A DNA stretch of 64,000 nucleotides, taken from NCBI RefSeq assembly GCF_000518225.1, contig NZ_JADE01000006.1:1-64000 (forward strand), written 5' to 3'. The translations under genes and the position numbers were made by a program. Under the pieces are notes generated by a model. The model worked only from the letters and a program-made list of their open reading frames with translations. It had not been told where the DNA came from and searched no databases. Positions 1-10,179 of the stretch are shown piece after piece. Every line of letters begins with the position of its first letter. The stretch's first letter is position 1. This DNA comes from Helicobacter pametensis ATCC 51478 (GTDB lineage Bacteria; Campylobacterota; Campylobacteria; Campylobacterales; Helicobacteraceae).

Positions 1-1903
1 CCAAAGCAATGTTTTGAGCTGTAATTGCACGCGTCTTTTGGGCGATATTGATGGCTATGATGAGTTTATCCAAGTCATCATTGGTCAAAATCACATCAGA
101 GGTTTCCTTGCTTAGATCACTCCCTCCTAAGCCCATAGAGATCCCGACATCAGCACTTGAGAGCACTGGAGCATCATTGATCCCATCTCCTACAAAGGCT
201 GATTTTTCTTGTTTGTGCGATTGAAAAAGGGTGAGCTTATCTTGAGGAAGAAGTCCGCCATAGGCTTTGGAGATCCCAAGCTCTTGGGCGACTTTTTGGA
301 CATTTGCTTGCTGATCTCCGCTCAAAATCATCGTCTCAATTCCCATACCGTGGAGTTTTTGGATACAGGCTTTGGCATTGGGTTTGGGAGCATCTCTGAG
401 TGTGATGTATCCGATACATTCAGATCCTAGTGCGACATAGACAAGCGTTTCTTGGGTGTGGATTTGGGGATATTGGATGCCAAATGTATCTAGCAATGCT
501 TTATTGCCTACAAGGATGCGATTTCCACAGCATTGGGCATCCATACCTTTACCCGCGATCTGATCGTGAGAAATTGGCGTGTGTGTGATGGAGAGATTTT
601 GGGCTTGTTTTTGGAGGGATTTTGCGATGGGGTGACTTGAGAGATGTTCTGCACACATGGCAAATCCAAGAATCTCTTCCTTGGAATATGAGCTAAGTGA
701 GATGATCTGATCAACTTCAAATTCTCCATTTGTCAATGTCCCTGTCTTATCAAAGGCGATCATTTTGAGCTGTGCTAGCGCTTCAAGGAAATTGGCTCCT
801 TTGATCAAAATACCCTTCTTGCTTGCTCCACCGATCCCTCCAAAGTATCCCAAAGGAGTGCTCAAAACAAGAGCACATGGGCAGCTCACCATAAGCACAA
901 CCAAAGCCCTATAGATCCATTCATCCCATGTGCCATATCCCAAAAGTGGTGGAAGAATCGCGATAAGAAAAGATAGCGCAAACACACAGGGTGTGTAAAT
1001 CTTGGCAAATGAGGTGATTCTCTTCTCGCTTTGAGATTTTTGTGTGCTGGCTTGTTCGATGAGAGTGATGATCTGTGAGATCCCACTTTGATCATAGGTT
1101 TTGGTGATTTTGACTTCCAAAACGCCCAAAAGATTGATACTCCCACCAAACACTTCATCATCTGGATGACAAAAGCGAGGCATTGATTCTCCATTGAGCA
1201 TTTTTTCTTCAAGCTCGCTTTCACCTTTGATGATGACTCCATCGCTTGGGATCTTTTCTCCAGCCTTGATGATGACGATGTCATCGATTTGTAACTCCCA
1301 TGGAAATACTTTGAGGAGTGTGCCATCAGATTGCTTTTTCCAAGCATAAGATGGGCTTAGATCGATGAGGGATTGGATATTTTTGCGACTTTTGCGCACA
1401 GCAAGATTCTCAAAAAACTCTCCGATACGATAAAACAGCATCACAGCGACAGCCTCAAAGTCTGCACCGATGAAAAATGCGGCAATTGTGGCAAAAAACA
1501 TCAAGAAATTTTCATCAAAAAATTCTTTGTTTTTTAGGCGTTTATATGCTCCTTTGAATACAGGGATCCCAGCGATGAGATAGATTCCATAAAGCAGTAT
1601 TTGAGATAGGGGAGAAGTCAAGATGAAGGCTAGGGCAAAGCATCCAAGAAGAGAAAAGAGAAAAAACAATTCAACTTTGGTTGATGGCTCTTTGCTTGCT
1701 TCTCGCCATTCCAAAATCTCTATATTTTTTTCTACTTCTTTGATGGTTTGTTTAGTGCGCTCCAGATCTTGTGTATCCAAAAAAATTGCCCCATTTGCAA
1801 AGTCGATCATGACATCTTGGATGAAGGGTTGTTTTTGAAGTTCTTTTTGAAGAGATTGCGCACAATTTGGACAATCTAGGTTGAGGATTTTGTATTTCTT
1901 CAT
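1..1903 (-). CDS. cadA: Heavy-metal P1B-type ATPase, CadA-like (partial)
   Basis: This is a metal-exporting P-type ATPase of the inner membrane, probably for Cd/Zn/Co. The frame is open to the left edge, so about 634 N-terminal residues are present and an estimated 50 C-terminal residues are missing, judged from my recall of H. pylori CadA (about 686 residues). Visible in order are an HMA domain with CxxC (C11, C14), hydrophobic segments, the transmembrane metal motif CPC (341-343), the phosphorylation motif DKTGTLT (D385), an SHPIA nucleotide-binding motif and the hinge GDGIND (about 572-577). The ATG at 1903 follows AAAGGA by 5 nt. The gene is 73 bp downstream of murA and could be read through from that unit. 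CPC with a CxxC domain also fits CopA; I prefer CadA on overall resemblance, and metal specificity is inferred. Confidence 0.85.
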   Translation of the reverse strand, partial: MKKYKILNLDCPNCAQSLQKELQKQPFIQDVMIDFANGAIFLDTQDLERTKQTIKEVEKNIEILEWREASKEPSTKVELFFLFSLLGCFALAFILTSPLSQILLYGIYLIAGIPVFKGAYKRLKNKEFFDENFLMFFATIAAFFIGADFEAVAVMLFYRIGEFFENLAVRKSRKNIQSLIDLSPSYAWKKQSDGTLLKVFPWELQIDDIVIIKAGEKIPSDGVIIKGESELEEKMLNGESMPRFCHPDDEVFGGSINLLGVLEVKITKTYDQSGISQIITLIEQASTQKSQSEKRITSFAKIYTPCVFALSFLIAILPPLLGYGTWDEWIYRALVVLMVSCPCALVLSTPLGYFGGIGGASKKGILIKGANFLEALAQLKMIAFDKTGTLTNGEFEVDQIISLSSYSKEEILGFAMCAEHLSSHPIAKSLQKQAQNLSITHTPISHDQIAGKGMDAQCCGNRILVGNKALLDTFGIQYPQIHTQETLVYVALGSECIGYITLRDAPKPNAKACIQKLHGMGIETMILSGDQQANVQKVAQELGISKAYGGLLPQDKLTLFQSHKQEKSAFVGDGINDAPVLSSADVGISMGLGGSDLSKETSDVILTNDDLDKLIIAINIAQKTRAITAQNIAL

Positions 1904-1976
1904 CTATTTCCTTTGCACAATGGGCTATGTTTTTGTGAATGAAAATCATCTGGATGGATAAATACCACAACTCCTG

Positions 1977-3245
1977 TTATTTTTCTTTGAGGCGTTGGAC
2001 AGATGCTCCAAGAGAGCGTAGTTTCTCTTCTAGTCCTTCATATCCGCGATCTAGATGGTAGATTCTGTGTATTTGTGTGCAATCTTGAGCGACAAGTCCT
2101 GCAAGGATGAGGGCTGAAGAGGCTCTTAGATCTGTTGCCATCACATCTGCTCCTTTGAGCTCTTCTTCTCCAATGATTGTCGCTGTGTGCCCTTTGAGTG
2201 TGATATTTGCTCCCATTCTTTGAAGCTCATTGACATGCATAAAGCGATTTTCAAATAATCTCTCTTCAATCGTTGAAGTGCCCTCACAAACCAAGGCTAG
2301 AGCCATAAATTGTGCTTGCATATCTGTTGGAAATCCTGGATATTCTGTCGTGATGAGCTCAAATGCCTTGCGTTTTGTAGCAGGAAGAAGAGTGAGTGAA
2401 TCTTGAGAGATTTCAAAGCCAAAGCCAATCTCTTCAAGCTTATCTGTGATCGCTTCAAGATGGTGGGGGATCACATGGTGGAGGGTGATGGAAGAGTTGG
2501 TGATCGCACCAGCACAAAGATAGGTCCCAGCCTCGATTCGATCTGCAATCACGCAAATATCTTGCATATCCAAAAGTTCCCCATCACTTCCTTGGATTTC
2601 AAGCTCACTAGTCCCAATCCCCTCGATCTCTACCCCAGCATCCTTTAAAATCTCACAGAGCTGCACTACTTCTGGTTCTTTGGCGGCATTGATGATCTTT
2701 GTTTTACCTTTGGCAAGTGCTGCTGCCATGAGAAGATTTTCTGTGCCTGTGACTGTGATTTTGTCAAACATAATGTTGGCACCTCTAAGCCCTTGTGGAG
2801 CTGTCGCGACGATGTAGCCATGTTGAATCTCAATCTGAGCCCCCATTTTCTCTAGTGCTTTGATGTGGAGATCTACGGGCCTAGCTCCGATAGCGCATCC
2901 TCCAGGCAAAGAGACTTCACAGTGTCTAAAGCGCGCCAAAAGTGGTCCCAAAACAAGGATAGATGCGCGCATCTTGCGCACGATATCATAGTTTGCTCTA
3001 GTCTCATGGACGCTAGAAGTATCGATATGGATTTGGTTGTTTTGGATGTGCTGATAGCTTGCTCCAAGGATTTCTAGAAGTTTTAGCAAAGTATTGACAT
3101 CTGCGACATTGGGGAGATTGGAGATGGTGATCGGATTTTTGCTCAAAAGAGTGGCTGTGAGGATGGGGAGTGCTGAGTTTTTGGCACCAGAGATATTGAT
3201 ACTTCCGCTAAGTTTTGGTGTGTGGTGAATTTTAAGAAAGTCCAT
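1977..3245 (-). CDS. murA: UDP-N-acetylglucosamine 1-carboxyvinyltransferase
   Basis: Cytoplasmic enzyme of the first committed step of peptidoglycan synthesis: it transfers enolpyruvate from PEP to UDP-GlcNAc and is the fosfomycin target. It has 422 residues, the normal length. The N-terminal [14 protein letters not shown] block and the catalytic-loop cysteine (C117, in [11 protein letters not shown]) are intact, so fosfomycin sensitivity at the active site is expected. The start overlaps the end of the upstream pseudouridine synthase gene by 14 nt and has AAAGGA 6 nt before the ATG. It therefore belongs to the dnaE-rluB-murA transcription unit on the minus strand. Confidence 0.97.
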   Translation of the reverse strand: MDFLKIHHTPKLSGSINISGAKNSALPILTATLLSKNPITISNLPNVADVNTLLKLLEILGASYQHIQNNQIHIDTSSVHETRANYDIVRKMRASILVLGPLLARFRHCEVSLPGGCAIGARPVDLHIKALEKMGAQIEIQHGYIVATAPQGLRGANIMFDKITVTGTENLLMAAALAKGKTKIINAAKEPEVVQLCEILKDAGVEIEGIGTSELEIQGSDGELLDMQDICVIADRIEAGTYLCAGAITNSSITLHHVIPHHLEAITDKLEEIGFGFEISQDSLTLLPATKRKAFELITTEYPGFPTDMQAQFMALALVCEGTSTIEERLFENRFMHVNELQRMGANITLKGHTATIIGEEELKGADVMATDLRASSALILAGLVAQDCTQIHRIYHLDRGYEGLEEKLRSLGASVQRLKEK

Positions 3246-4002
3246 TGTGATCCTTTGTTAGAAATTGATGGAGGGCTTTGTATTCTTCTTTGCTAAAAAA
3301 ACGCGTTTTTCCGCAAGGGAGGGCATTGAGTGAGGCAAATCCATAGCTAATCCTTCTAAGATCAAGCACCTCACGCCCAAAATGAGCAAAAAATCGCCTC
3401 AGCTCTCGATTTTTCCCCTCTGTGATAGAGACTTTGATCTTGGAATAATTGCGTGAGTTTTTGATAATCGTAAAATCAGCAAAAGGAGAGAAGTTCATGG
3501 AAGTGATGGTGCTGTGGGTATGAGCTCCAGCGCGTGCATCTTCTAGCTCTAATCCATTTTCCATAGCTTCTTGCATTTTTTGAGTAATGGAGCCATTGAG
3601 CTTGAGAAGATAGACGCGCTCTAGATTGCTTTGCATAAGTTTGCTTACAACCTCTTTGCTATCACTTAGGATCAAAAGCCCCTCAGATGCATAATCAAGA
3701 CGCCCAACAGGCAGAAAATGGGAGAATTGAGAGCTTAGAGAGTGATAGATCGTTTTGCGTCCGCGATCATCTTTTTTGCTGACAAGTTCTCCTTTGGGTT
3801 TGTGATAGATGATGAGAGTGAAGTGATCATCTTTTTTGGGGCGAAGCTGTTTCCCATCGATAAAAACTCTTTGATCTTCTTTGAGGATAGAAGTGGGGGT
3901 TGCCTTCTTTTTCTCGATATTGACACGGCCTTGTGCGATGAGGGCATCTGCTTCGCGCCTAGAGTATTTGCTGTGATGGGAGATGAATTTGTTTAGTCTC
4001 AT
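3232..4002 (-). CDS. rluB: RsuA/RluB-family rRNA pseudouridine synthase
   Basis: Isomerises a uridine in ribosomal RNA. From the ATG at 4002 the protein has 256 residues. An S4 RNA-binding domain is at the N-terminus ([19 protein letters not shown]), followed by the pseudouridine synthase catalytic motif [13 protein letters not shown] with the nucleophile at about D103. A longer frame reaches 4080, but the start at 4002 has GGAGAG just upstream, forms an ATGA overlap with the dnaE stop, and matches the family N-terminus. Whether the target is 23S (RluB/RluE) or 16S (RsuA) cannot be settled from sequence alone; RluB is the usual annotation in Helicobacter. Confidence 0.85.
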   Translation of the reverse strand: MRLNKFISHHSKYSRREADALIAQGRVNIEKKKATPTSILKEDQRVFIDGKQLRPKKDDHFTLIIYHKPKGELVSKKDDRGRKTIYHSLSSQFSHFLPVGRLDYASEGLLILSDSKEVVSKLMQSNLERVYLLKLNGSITQKMQEAMENGLELEDARAGAHTHSTITSMNFSPFADFTIIKNSRNYSKIKVSITEGKNRELRRFFAHFGREVLDLRRISYGFASLNALPCGKTRFFSKEEYKALHQFLTKDHNGLS

Positions 4003-7000
4003 AAATCTCTCCATTGCATTGTATTGAGTGTGGTTTTGATCGAGCTGTGAACCTTGAGGGGTGTTGAGAAGATATAGCACTCATCTTGATCTTGCAAGAT
4101 GATTTTGAACTCCCGCTCTCCTTGATGGCTTTGAGCAAGTGTAGCGATCTGTTCTAGAAGGCTTTCTTGGGCATCAAGAGGCAAAATAAGAGCAATGGGG
4201 GTAGTAGAATCCTCTGTGGTTTCAGCAGGTTTTTCGTCTTTGTGTTCTCTCTTTTTTGTGGTTGTTTTGACTTCTTTGGCTTCTTCTAGGGAGAGAATCT
4301 CAAGAAGGCGTAAGGAGGGCTTATCTTCTTTGTATTCGACTTTGCATTTGATGGCTAGGGGTTTTTCTTTGTCTTCTCGTTGTTCTAAATCATTGAGAGT
4401 TTGCTCAAAAATCATCAGATCAAATTTTCCAGAATAATCAAGGAGGGATAGGATCCCATAGGGTTTGCCTGATTTTTTGCTGATTTTTCTTTGGATGTCA
4501 AGAATCTTCCCAACTAGCAGGACACTTGATCCATCTCCATATTTTTCAAGTTCAGCGCTTTTGGCCACTTTTTTGATCTCATTGATTTCTTTTTTGAAGC
4601 TATCGAGGGGATGGCCAGAGATATAGATCCCCATACATTCATATTCATTTTCCAACAAAACCAATTCATCATCTTCATTTATATCTGAGAAATGAAGAGA
4701 AATGGTGGAGGGTTCGTTTTCTAGCTCACCAAAAAGAGAGTTAGCCATCATAGCATTGGCTTTGTCTTTGTTGCGCCCAGCCTCACAAATTGCATCAATA
4801 TGTGTGAGCATACATTTGCGACTATAGCCTAACCCATCAAGACTTCCAGACTTGATCAGGGGTTCTAGGACGCGCTTTGAGATCTTGCTCCAGTCAATGC
4901 GCGCGATAAAATCTTCTAGGTTTTTAAACTCCCCATTTGTGATTCGCTCCTCGATAATTGCCTCAATCGGACCATCTCCAACACCCTTGATCGCACTTAA
5001 GCCAAATACAATCTTGCGCTCACCATCAAATTCATTGACACCAAAATCATGCTCAGAGATATTGATATGTGGAGGGATGACATCAATCTCCATCGCCTTG
5101 ACTTCATCAAGATAGTGTGCAACAGCCTCAATCTTACTTGTCTCGCTTGTAAGCATCGCTGCCATAAACTCATGTTTGTAATAAGTTTTGAGATAGGCAG
5201 TTTGGAATGTGATCATGGCATAGGCTGCAGAGTGAGATTTGTTGAATCCATAGCCAGCAAATTTCACGATAAGCTCCCAAAGTTCCTCAGCCTTAGAGCG
5301 ATCAAATCCTTTTTGTTCTGCTCCATTTGCAAAAGTATCTTTGAGGCGATCCATCTCTTCTTTGATCTTTTTCCCCATTGCTCGGCGCACTAGGTCTGCT
5401 CCACCAAGGCTAAATCCTCCAATGGTTTGAACAATCTGCATCACTTGCTCTTGATAGACGATGACACCATAGGTGGGTTTGAGGATGGGTTCAAGTTCGG
5501 GAAACATATAAGTGATGGGTTTGCGTCCATGTTTGCGATCGATGAAGTCATCAAGCATACCTGATTCCATCGGTCCTGGACGATAGAGAGCCAAAACCGC
5601 GATCACATCTTCAAATGTCGTTGGTTTCAGGCGTTTATTGAGATCTTGCATACCTCCTGATTCGATTTGGAATAATCCCAAAGTATCTCCGCTCTGCATC
5701 GTTTCATAGACTTTTGGATCCTCGATATTGACACGCAAGAAATCGATCTCTTTGTTGTAACGCTTTTTGATGAGCTTGAGTGCATCATCGATTACTGTGA
5801 GGGTTTTGAGTCCCAAGAAATCAAATTTGATGAGATCAACAGGTTCAAGCCACTTCATAGAATACTGGGTGACTGTGGCTCCTCCTAGGCGCTCACTTGT
5901 ATAAAGTGGGGTTTTGTGCCAGAGTTCTTTTTCAGAATCGATCACTACAGCCGCGGCGTGAGTTCCGGCATTGCGTTTGAGATTTTCAAGTTTGAGTGAA
6001 AAATCCCATATTTTGGCAGCTAATTCATTTTTTTCAATGAGTTCTTTGATCTTTGGCTCTTTATCATAAGCCATTTTAAGAGTGATTCCCAAATCATCTG
6101 GGATGAGTTTGGCCATCGCATCAGCTTCATTGTAGGGCATATCAAATACCCTTGCCACATCGCGAATCACCCCTTTGGCTTTGAGTTCACCAAAGGTGAT
6201 CACTTGTGCGACATTGAATTTCCCATAGCGCTGTGTGACATATTCGATGATCTCCCCTCGTCGTCTCTGGCAAAAATCCATATCGATATCAGGCATGCTG
6301 ACGCGCTCTGGATTCAAAAAACGCTCAAAGAGTAGATCGTATTTGAGTGGATCGATATTGGTGATCTTGAGACAAAAAGCCACAAGACTACCCGCAGCAC
6401 TTCCACGCCCTGGTCCGACTGGGATTCCATTGCGTTTGGCAAAATTGACAAAATCCCACACAATGAGCATATAACCTGGGAAATTCATCTTGGTAATGAT
6501 TTCAATCTCTTGATTGAGGCGTTCTTGATAGGTTGCGTGTAGTTCTTGGGGAATGATTTCTAGACGCTCTTTAAGTCCTTCTTGACATTTATAAGCAAAA
6601 TAATCTGCATCGCTTGAAATCCCATGTAATCCCTCTTGCTGTGCATATTCTTGGGTGAATCTAAAAGTCGGTGGTGTTGCGGGTGTGAATTTGAGTTTTT
6701 GTTCTCCGCTGTTTTTATCGATAATGTCTGTGTTTTTGAGAGGGAGGATGAGGTTGCATTTATCTGCAATCTCTTGGGTGTGGCGCAGAGCTTCAGGGAT
6801 ATCAGCAAAGATTTTTGCCATCTCTTCTGGGGATTTGACAAAGAATTCATGCACGGTGTGATTGAGGCGATTGGGGTCATTCATCGTGCGTCCAGTTGCG
6901 ACACACATCGCGACATCTTGGGCTTGTGCATCTTCTTTAAGTGTGTAGTGTGTGTCATTTGTAGCGACAAGCTTGATCCCTGTCTCAAGTGAGAGTTTGA

Positions 7001-7616
7001 TCAATAAATCATCGATATAGAGCTGTTTGTCGATCCCATGTCTCATAATCTCGATGTAAAAATCATCACCAAAAATATCTTGATATTCCAATGCCGCTTC
7101 TTTGGCAGCTTCATATCCCTGTGGATTGTAGGGTTTTTTAAACTTTTTGTTACTACTATCGCGATAGATGGGATTGGTAGAATCTAGGTGATAGCTTATT
7201 TCTCCAGCAAGACAAGCTGAGGAGCAGATAAGCCCTTTGCTATGTTCTCTTAGGAGTTTTTTGTTGATTCTTGCATAATAATAAAATCCATCAATGAAGG
7301 CTCTAGAGCTTAGATACATAAGGTTTTGATAACCCTCATAATCCTTGGCATAAAGACAGAGATGAAATCGTGCTTTGGAGCTTTTATCACTCAAATTTTC
7401 ATGATTGTGAAGATAGGTTTCAATCCCAATAATTGGCTTGATGCCTTCCTCAAGCATGGTTTTATAAAACTCCATTGCTCCAAACATATTGCCATGATCT
7501 GTCATGGCAACGCTACTCATACCTAGCTCTTTGATTTTTTTGGCCAAGATTTTGATTTTGTTGGCTCCATCAAGGAGAGAATATTCTGTGTGTAAGTGCA
7601 AATGTGTAAAGCTCAT
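3999..7616 (-). CDS. dnaE: DNA polymerase III subunit alpha
   Basis: Catalytic subunit of the replicative DNA polymerase. It has 1205 residues, close to the family norm. The N-terminal PHP domain starts at residue 3 (FTHLHLHTEYSLLDGA). The palm contains PDIDMDF with the metal-binding D443 and D445. The C-terminal third carries the helix-hairpin-helix and OB-fold regions (KISKKSGKPYGILSLLDYSG), then a charged low-complexity linker (KEVKTTTKKREHKDEK) and a short tail domain. A TATAAT (7652-7657, minus) lies 36 nt before the ATG, so dnaE probably heads the dnaE-rluB-murA unit. Its Shine-Dalgarno is weak (GGA). Confidence 0.98.
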   Translation of the reverse strand: MSFTHLHLHTEYSLLDGANKIKILAKKIKELGMSSVAMTDHGNMFGAMEFYKTMLEEGIKPIIGIETYLHNHENLSDKSSKARFHLCLYAKDYEGYQNLMYLSSRAFIDGFYYYARINKKLLREHSKGLICSSACLAGEISYHLDSTNPIYRDSSNKKFKKPYNPQGYEAAKEAALEYQDIFGDDFYIEIMRHGIDKQLYIDDLLIKLSLETGIKLVATNDTHYTLKEDAQAQDVAMCVATGRTMNDPNRLNHTVHEFFVKSPEEMAKIFADIPEALRHTQEIADKCNLILPLKNTDIIDKNSGEQKLKFTPATPPTFRFTQEYAQQEGLHGISSDADYFAYKCQEGLKERLEIIPQELHATYQERLNQEIEIITKMNFPGYMLIVWDFVNFAKRNGIPVGPGRGSAAGSLVAFCLKITNIDPLKYDLLFERFLNPERVSMPDIDMDFCQRRRGEIIEYVTQRYGKFNVAQVITFGELKAKGVIRDVARVFDMPYNEADAMAKLIPDDLGITLKMAYDKEPKIKELIEKNELAAKIWDFSLKLENLKRNAGTHAAAVVIDSEKELWHKTPLYTSERLGGATVTQYSMKWLEPVDLIKFDFLGLKTLTVIDDALKLIKKRYNKEIDFLRVNIEDPKVYETMQSGDTLGLFQIESGGMQDLNKRLKPTTFEDVIAVLALYRPGPMESGMLDDFIDRKHGRKPITYMFPELEPILKPTYGVIVYQEQVMQIVQTIGGFSLGGADLVRRAMGKKIKEEMDRLKDTFANGAEQKGFDRSKAEELWELIVKFAGYGFNKSHSAAYAMITFQTAYLKTYYKHEFMAAMLTSETSKIEAVAHYLDEVKAMEIDVIPPHINISEHDFGVNEFDGERKIVFGLSAIKGVGDGPIEAIIEERITNGEFKNLEDFIARIDWSKISKRVLEPLIKSGSLDGLGYSRKCMLTHIDAICEAGRNKDKANAMMANSLFGELENEPSTISLHFSDINEDDELVLLENEYECMGIYISGHPLDSFKKEINEIKKVAKSAELEKYGDGSSVLLVGKILDIQRKISKKSGKPYGILSLLDYSGKFDLMIFEQTLNDLEQREDKEKPLAIKCKVEYKEDKPSLRLLEILSLEEAKEVKTTTKKREHKDEKPAETTEDSTTPIALILPLDAQESLLEQIATLAQSHQGEREFKIILQDQDECYIFSTPLKVHSSIKTTLNTMQWRDL

Positions 7617-7651
7617 GATATTCCAATTATTTGGGGTGGTTTTTGGTATGG

Positions 7652-7657
7652 ATTATA
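7652..7657 (-). promoter_or_regulatory. Predicted -10 box of the dnaE promoter
   Basis: Consensus TATAAT on the minus strand (7657 to 7652), 36 nt upstream of the dnaE ATG, with no clear -35. The surrounding AGATTATAATCT is palindromic, so the same hexamer also reads on the plus strand, but no gene follows there. Confidence 0.5.
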
Positions 7658-7761
7658 ATCTAAAAGCATCGCAAACAAGGAATCAATGCGTTTAAAAGTG
7701 GCTAGAGGCTGGAGTTGAGCCACCCTGAGGTGAATAAGACAAAAATAAAACAATCAGGCAG

Positions 7762-7785
7762 ATGCTTGGATTACCATCCAAGCAT
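7762..7785 (-). terminator. Hairpin terminator of the Hcp-like gene
   Basis: Perfect 10-bp inverted repeat (ATGCTTGGAT, 4-nt loop, ATCCAAGCAT). On the minus strand it is followed within about 10 nt by a T-rich stretch (TTGTTTTATTTTTG). The stop codon of the Sel1-repeat gene (7773-7771) is inside the loop and arm, so the terminator overlaps the end of the coding region. Confidence 0.55.
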
Positions 7786-8856
7786 ACGAGTGGTGCCTCT
7801 ACTGTTGCTATTGATGATGCGATAGTTTTGGCATGAAGTTTCAAAGCCATTTTGACAGGCAAAAGCAAAGAGTTCCATTGCGCGCAGTTTGTCTTGCAAA
7901 ACTCCACGACCATTGTCATAGAGCACTCCAAGGTTGTTGCACGCACTTAGCACGCCATTTTGACAGGCAAGATCGAAATACTTGGCTGCATTGTAATAGT
8001 TGAGGGGAGCACCTGCTTCACCTGTAGAATAGAGATAGCCAAGATTAGCACATCCCACCATATCGCCTTGTGAGCAAGCGATGTAGTTCATATCTAGTGC
8101 TCCCAAACGATCCTTATCGACTCCATACACATTGTAGGTATTGCTCATAAGCCCTAAGTTGTAACATCCTAGTTCGCTTCCCAAATTACATGCTTTGTTG
8201 TAGGCATTGAGGGATTGGTAGTAGTTTTTGGGAGTTCCGACACCATTGGCATACATCCATCCAGCATTGGTGCATCCGATATTATCTCCTCCCTCACATC
8301 CGACAAGATAATATTGGAGTGCCTTCTCTTTGTCCATTTGCACTCCCACACCATCATCATAAGCAATGGCTAGATTGGTGCAAGCTACAGCATCCCCACC
8401 AGAGCAGGCTTCTTGATAATATCCTACTGCTTTTTGTTGATCATTGATGGTGCCCTGACCATACATATGCATAAGTCCTGCACCAAAACATCCAGCAGGA
8501 TTTCCTTCATTGCAAGATTGTGAGAAAAGTTTGAGTGCTTGCTCCATATCCCCTTTTTTGGCTAGAGCGATTGCTGCATTGAGAGTGGGTTGAGCTTGGA
8601 ATTTATCGCGTGCGAAGTTGTCAGCATAAGTAGGTGCTATATCACGCGTGACATTGGGTGTAGGTGCGTTTGGGGGAAGAGCCGTAGAGGGGTCTCTCTG
8701 TCTTGATGCGCTTGGAGCTTGGGCGATTTGCTGTGAGGTTTGAGGAGTCGCCTGAGGTTGCTGTGGTGCCCCTTGAGCAGGTTGCATCCCATTCCCTTGA
8801 GCTCCATAGAGGAGCCCTATGCCCAAAATCATACTTCCTAAAACTTTATTCAACAT
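7771..8856 (-). CDS. Sel1-repeat cysteine-rich secreted protein (Hcp-like)
   Basis: The product is an exported protein of the Helicobacter cysteine-rich protein (Hcp) type: 361 residues from the ATG at 8856. It begins with a hydrophobic signal segment (MLNKVLGSMILGIGLLYGAQ) and a Q/P-rich linker. About seven helical Sel1-like repeats follow, most carrying a cysteine pair spaced as C-x7-C (for example CNEGNPAGC, CSGGDAVAC, CEGGDNIGC, CSQGDMVGC), which in this family form one disulfide per repeat. The ATG at 8856 was chosen over 8886 because AAGGAG lies upstream and it leaves a clean signal peptide. The gene is 53 bp downstream of dapD. The molecular role is unknown; Hcp proteins are implicated in host interaction. 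Confidence 0.85.
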   Translation of the reverse strand: MLNKVLGSMILGIGLLYGAQGNGMQPAQGAPQQPQATPQTSQQIAQAPSASRQRDPSTALPPNAPTPNVTRDIAPTYADNFARDKFQAQPTLNAAIALAKKGDMEQALKLFSQSCNEGNPAGCFGAGLMHMYGQGTINDQQKAVGYYQEACSGGDAVACTNLAIAYDDGVGVQMDKEKALQYYLVGCEGGDNIGCTNAGWMYANGVGTPKNYYQSLNAYNKACNLGSELGCYNLGLMSNTYNVYGVDKDRLGALDMNYIACSQGDMVGCANLGYLYSTGEAGAPLNYYNAAKYFDLACQNGVLSACNNLGVLYDNGRGVLQDKLRAMELFAFACQNGFETSCQNYRIINSNSRGTTRMLGW

Positions 8857-8909
8857 TTCCCTACGCTCCTTCTTCGGATTTGGCAAGGTAGAAGCAAAAG
8901 TAGTTCCAT

Positions 8910-10115
8910 TTAGTGCAATGCATCATTGAGCTTGATTTCTCGATTGCTTCTAAAGGCGATCATTGCACCTGTTTTGGAATCTTGACGGAAGTGGATTCCA
9001 TTTTTTTTGCTTAGCTCGCGTCCTTTGTAAAGTCCGCTTTCATTGATGATAAAATCAGGATTGATGTCTTTGATCTTTTGAGCTTCTTCGGGTTTGATGG
9101 CAAAAATCGTCCCAGCCAAAACTGCAATCCCACCATCAACGATGCATCCATCCCCTAGGCTAATGCCTGTGGAGCTATTGACGCCCAAAAGGCAATTTTT
9201 ACCGATGCTGATGGGATCACTATTACCTCCACTCAGAACACCTAGGATACTTGCTCCGCCACCCACATCAGTCCCCTCTCCAATAATTACAGAGCTTGAG
9301 ATTCTCCCCTCATTCATACAAGCACCCATCGCTCCAGCATTGAAATTCACATAAGAGGCTCCAGGCATTTGAGTGTAGCCTCCGCTTCCAAGATAGGCTC
9401 CAAAGCGGGTTTTGGCTGTATCAAGTAGGCGAATATTGTCATATTGGGGAATGACTTGCATCAAATAGCGAGGGAATTTATCCACAAAATCAATAGATGG
9501 GAATTTGCCCTTCATTTTGAGCTCGATCTCTCTTTCTCTGAGGTATTCAAGCTCATAGGGTTTGTTTCCACTCCAAGCTACATTGCTTAAAAGTCCAAAG
9601 ATTCCATCAAGCACCAAAGAGCGCAAAGGGGCTTTGCCAAGAGAGAGAGCAAGAAGTTTCATATATGCACTCTCTACGCTCTCACATTGGGTATCAGCAA
9701 AAATGGCACAGAATCTAAAGCGAGGTTTCCCTCCCTTGGTGTAGAGCTCTCCTGCATCATAGGCTTTTTTGAGTTCGAGCAAGACTTGGATATTTTTATG
9801 AGATGAAGCGTCCTTTTGTGCTTCTGCCATAAATGGAGCAAAAAGTTCCAAAGCTATATCGATGAATTCCTTATTGATCCCAAAGAGGACTTCATTTTGA
9901 CTTTTTTGGATGAGGATTGCCTGCTCGCTTGCTTTGCTAAAAACAGCAAAAGAGCCAAAATTCTCACCCCAATTCAAAATAGGATATGTGGCACAAAGTG
10001 TTTTTCCACTTTTTTTGCCAAGATCGGCACGACAGATACCAAATCCTAGAGGCTTTTGATAGCCTGATGCACTTTCTGTCTGAGAAACAAAACTTTTAAA
10101 TTCTTCTTTTGTCAT
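8910..10115 (-). CDS. dapD: 2,3,4,5-tetrahydropyridine-2,6-dicarboxylate N-succinyltransferase
   Basis: Cytoplasmic enzyme of lysine/diaminopimelate synthesis that succinylates tetrahydrodipicolinate. It has 401 residues, the long form typical of Helicobacter and Campylobacter. The C-terminal half is a left-handed beta-helix rich in hexapeptide-type repeats (ISSSVIIGEGTDVGGGASILGV, then SIGKNCLLGVNSS). Together with dapE at 16.5 kb it represents the succinylase branch. Its promoter overlaps that of the divergent zinc-ribbon gene. Confidence 0.95.
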   Translation of the reverse strand: MTKEEFKSFVSQTESASGYQKPLGFGICRADLGKKSGKTLCATYPILNWGENFGSFAVFSKASEQAILIQKSQNEVLFGINKEFIDIALELFAPFMAEAQKDASSHKNIQVLLELKKAYDAGELYTKGGKPRFRFCAIFADTQCESVESAYMKLLALSLGKAPLRSLVLDGIFGLLSNVAWSGNKPYELEYLREREIELKMKGKFPSIDFVDKFPRYLMQVIPQYDNIRLLDTAKTRFGAYLGSGGYTQMPGASYVNFNAGAMGACMNEGRISSSVIIGEGTDVGGGASILGVLSGGNSDPISIGKNCLLGVNSSTGISLGDGCIVDGGIAVLAGTIFAIKPEEAQKIKDINPDFIINESGLYKGRELSKKNGIHFRQDSKTGAMIAFRSNREIKLNDALH

Positions 10116-10144
10116 AAGCGATCCTTTTTAATTGTGATTCTCAA

Positions 10145-10152
10145 ATTATAAT
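10145..10152. promoter_or_regulatory. Overlapping divergent -10 boxes (dapD / zinc-ribbon gene)
   Basis: The sequence ATTATAAT gives TATAAT on the plus strand (10147-10152) and on the minus strand (10150-10145). The first would serve the gene starting at 10180, the second dapD. RNA polymerase could probably occupy only one direction at a time. Confidence 0.5.
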
Positions 10153-10179
10153 GCCTGAATTAAAACTAAAGGAGGCGAA

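Noticed and set aside
508-729. Open frames within cadA on the same strand (508-729 and 886-1347)
   Set aside because: They are out of frame with the continuous CadA frame, which contains every P-type ATPase motif; codon pattern and motifs show they are shadows.
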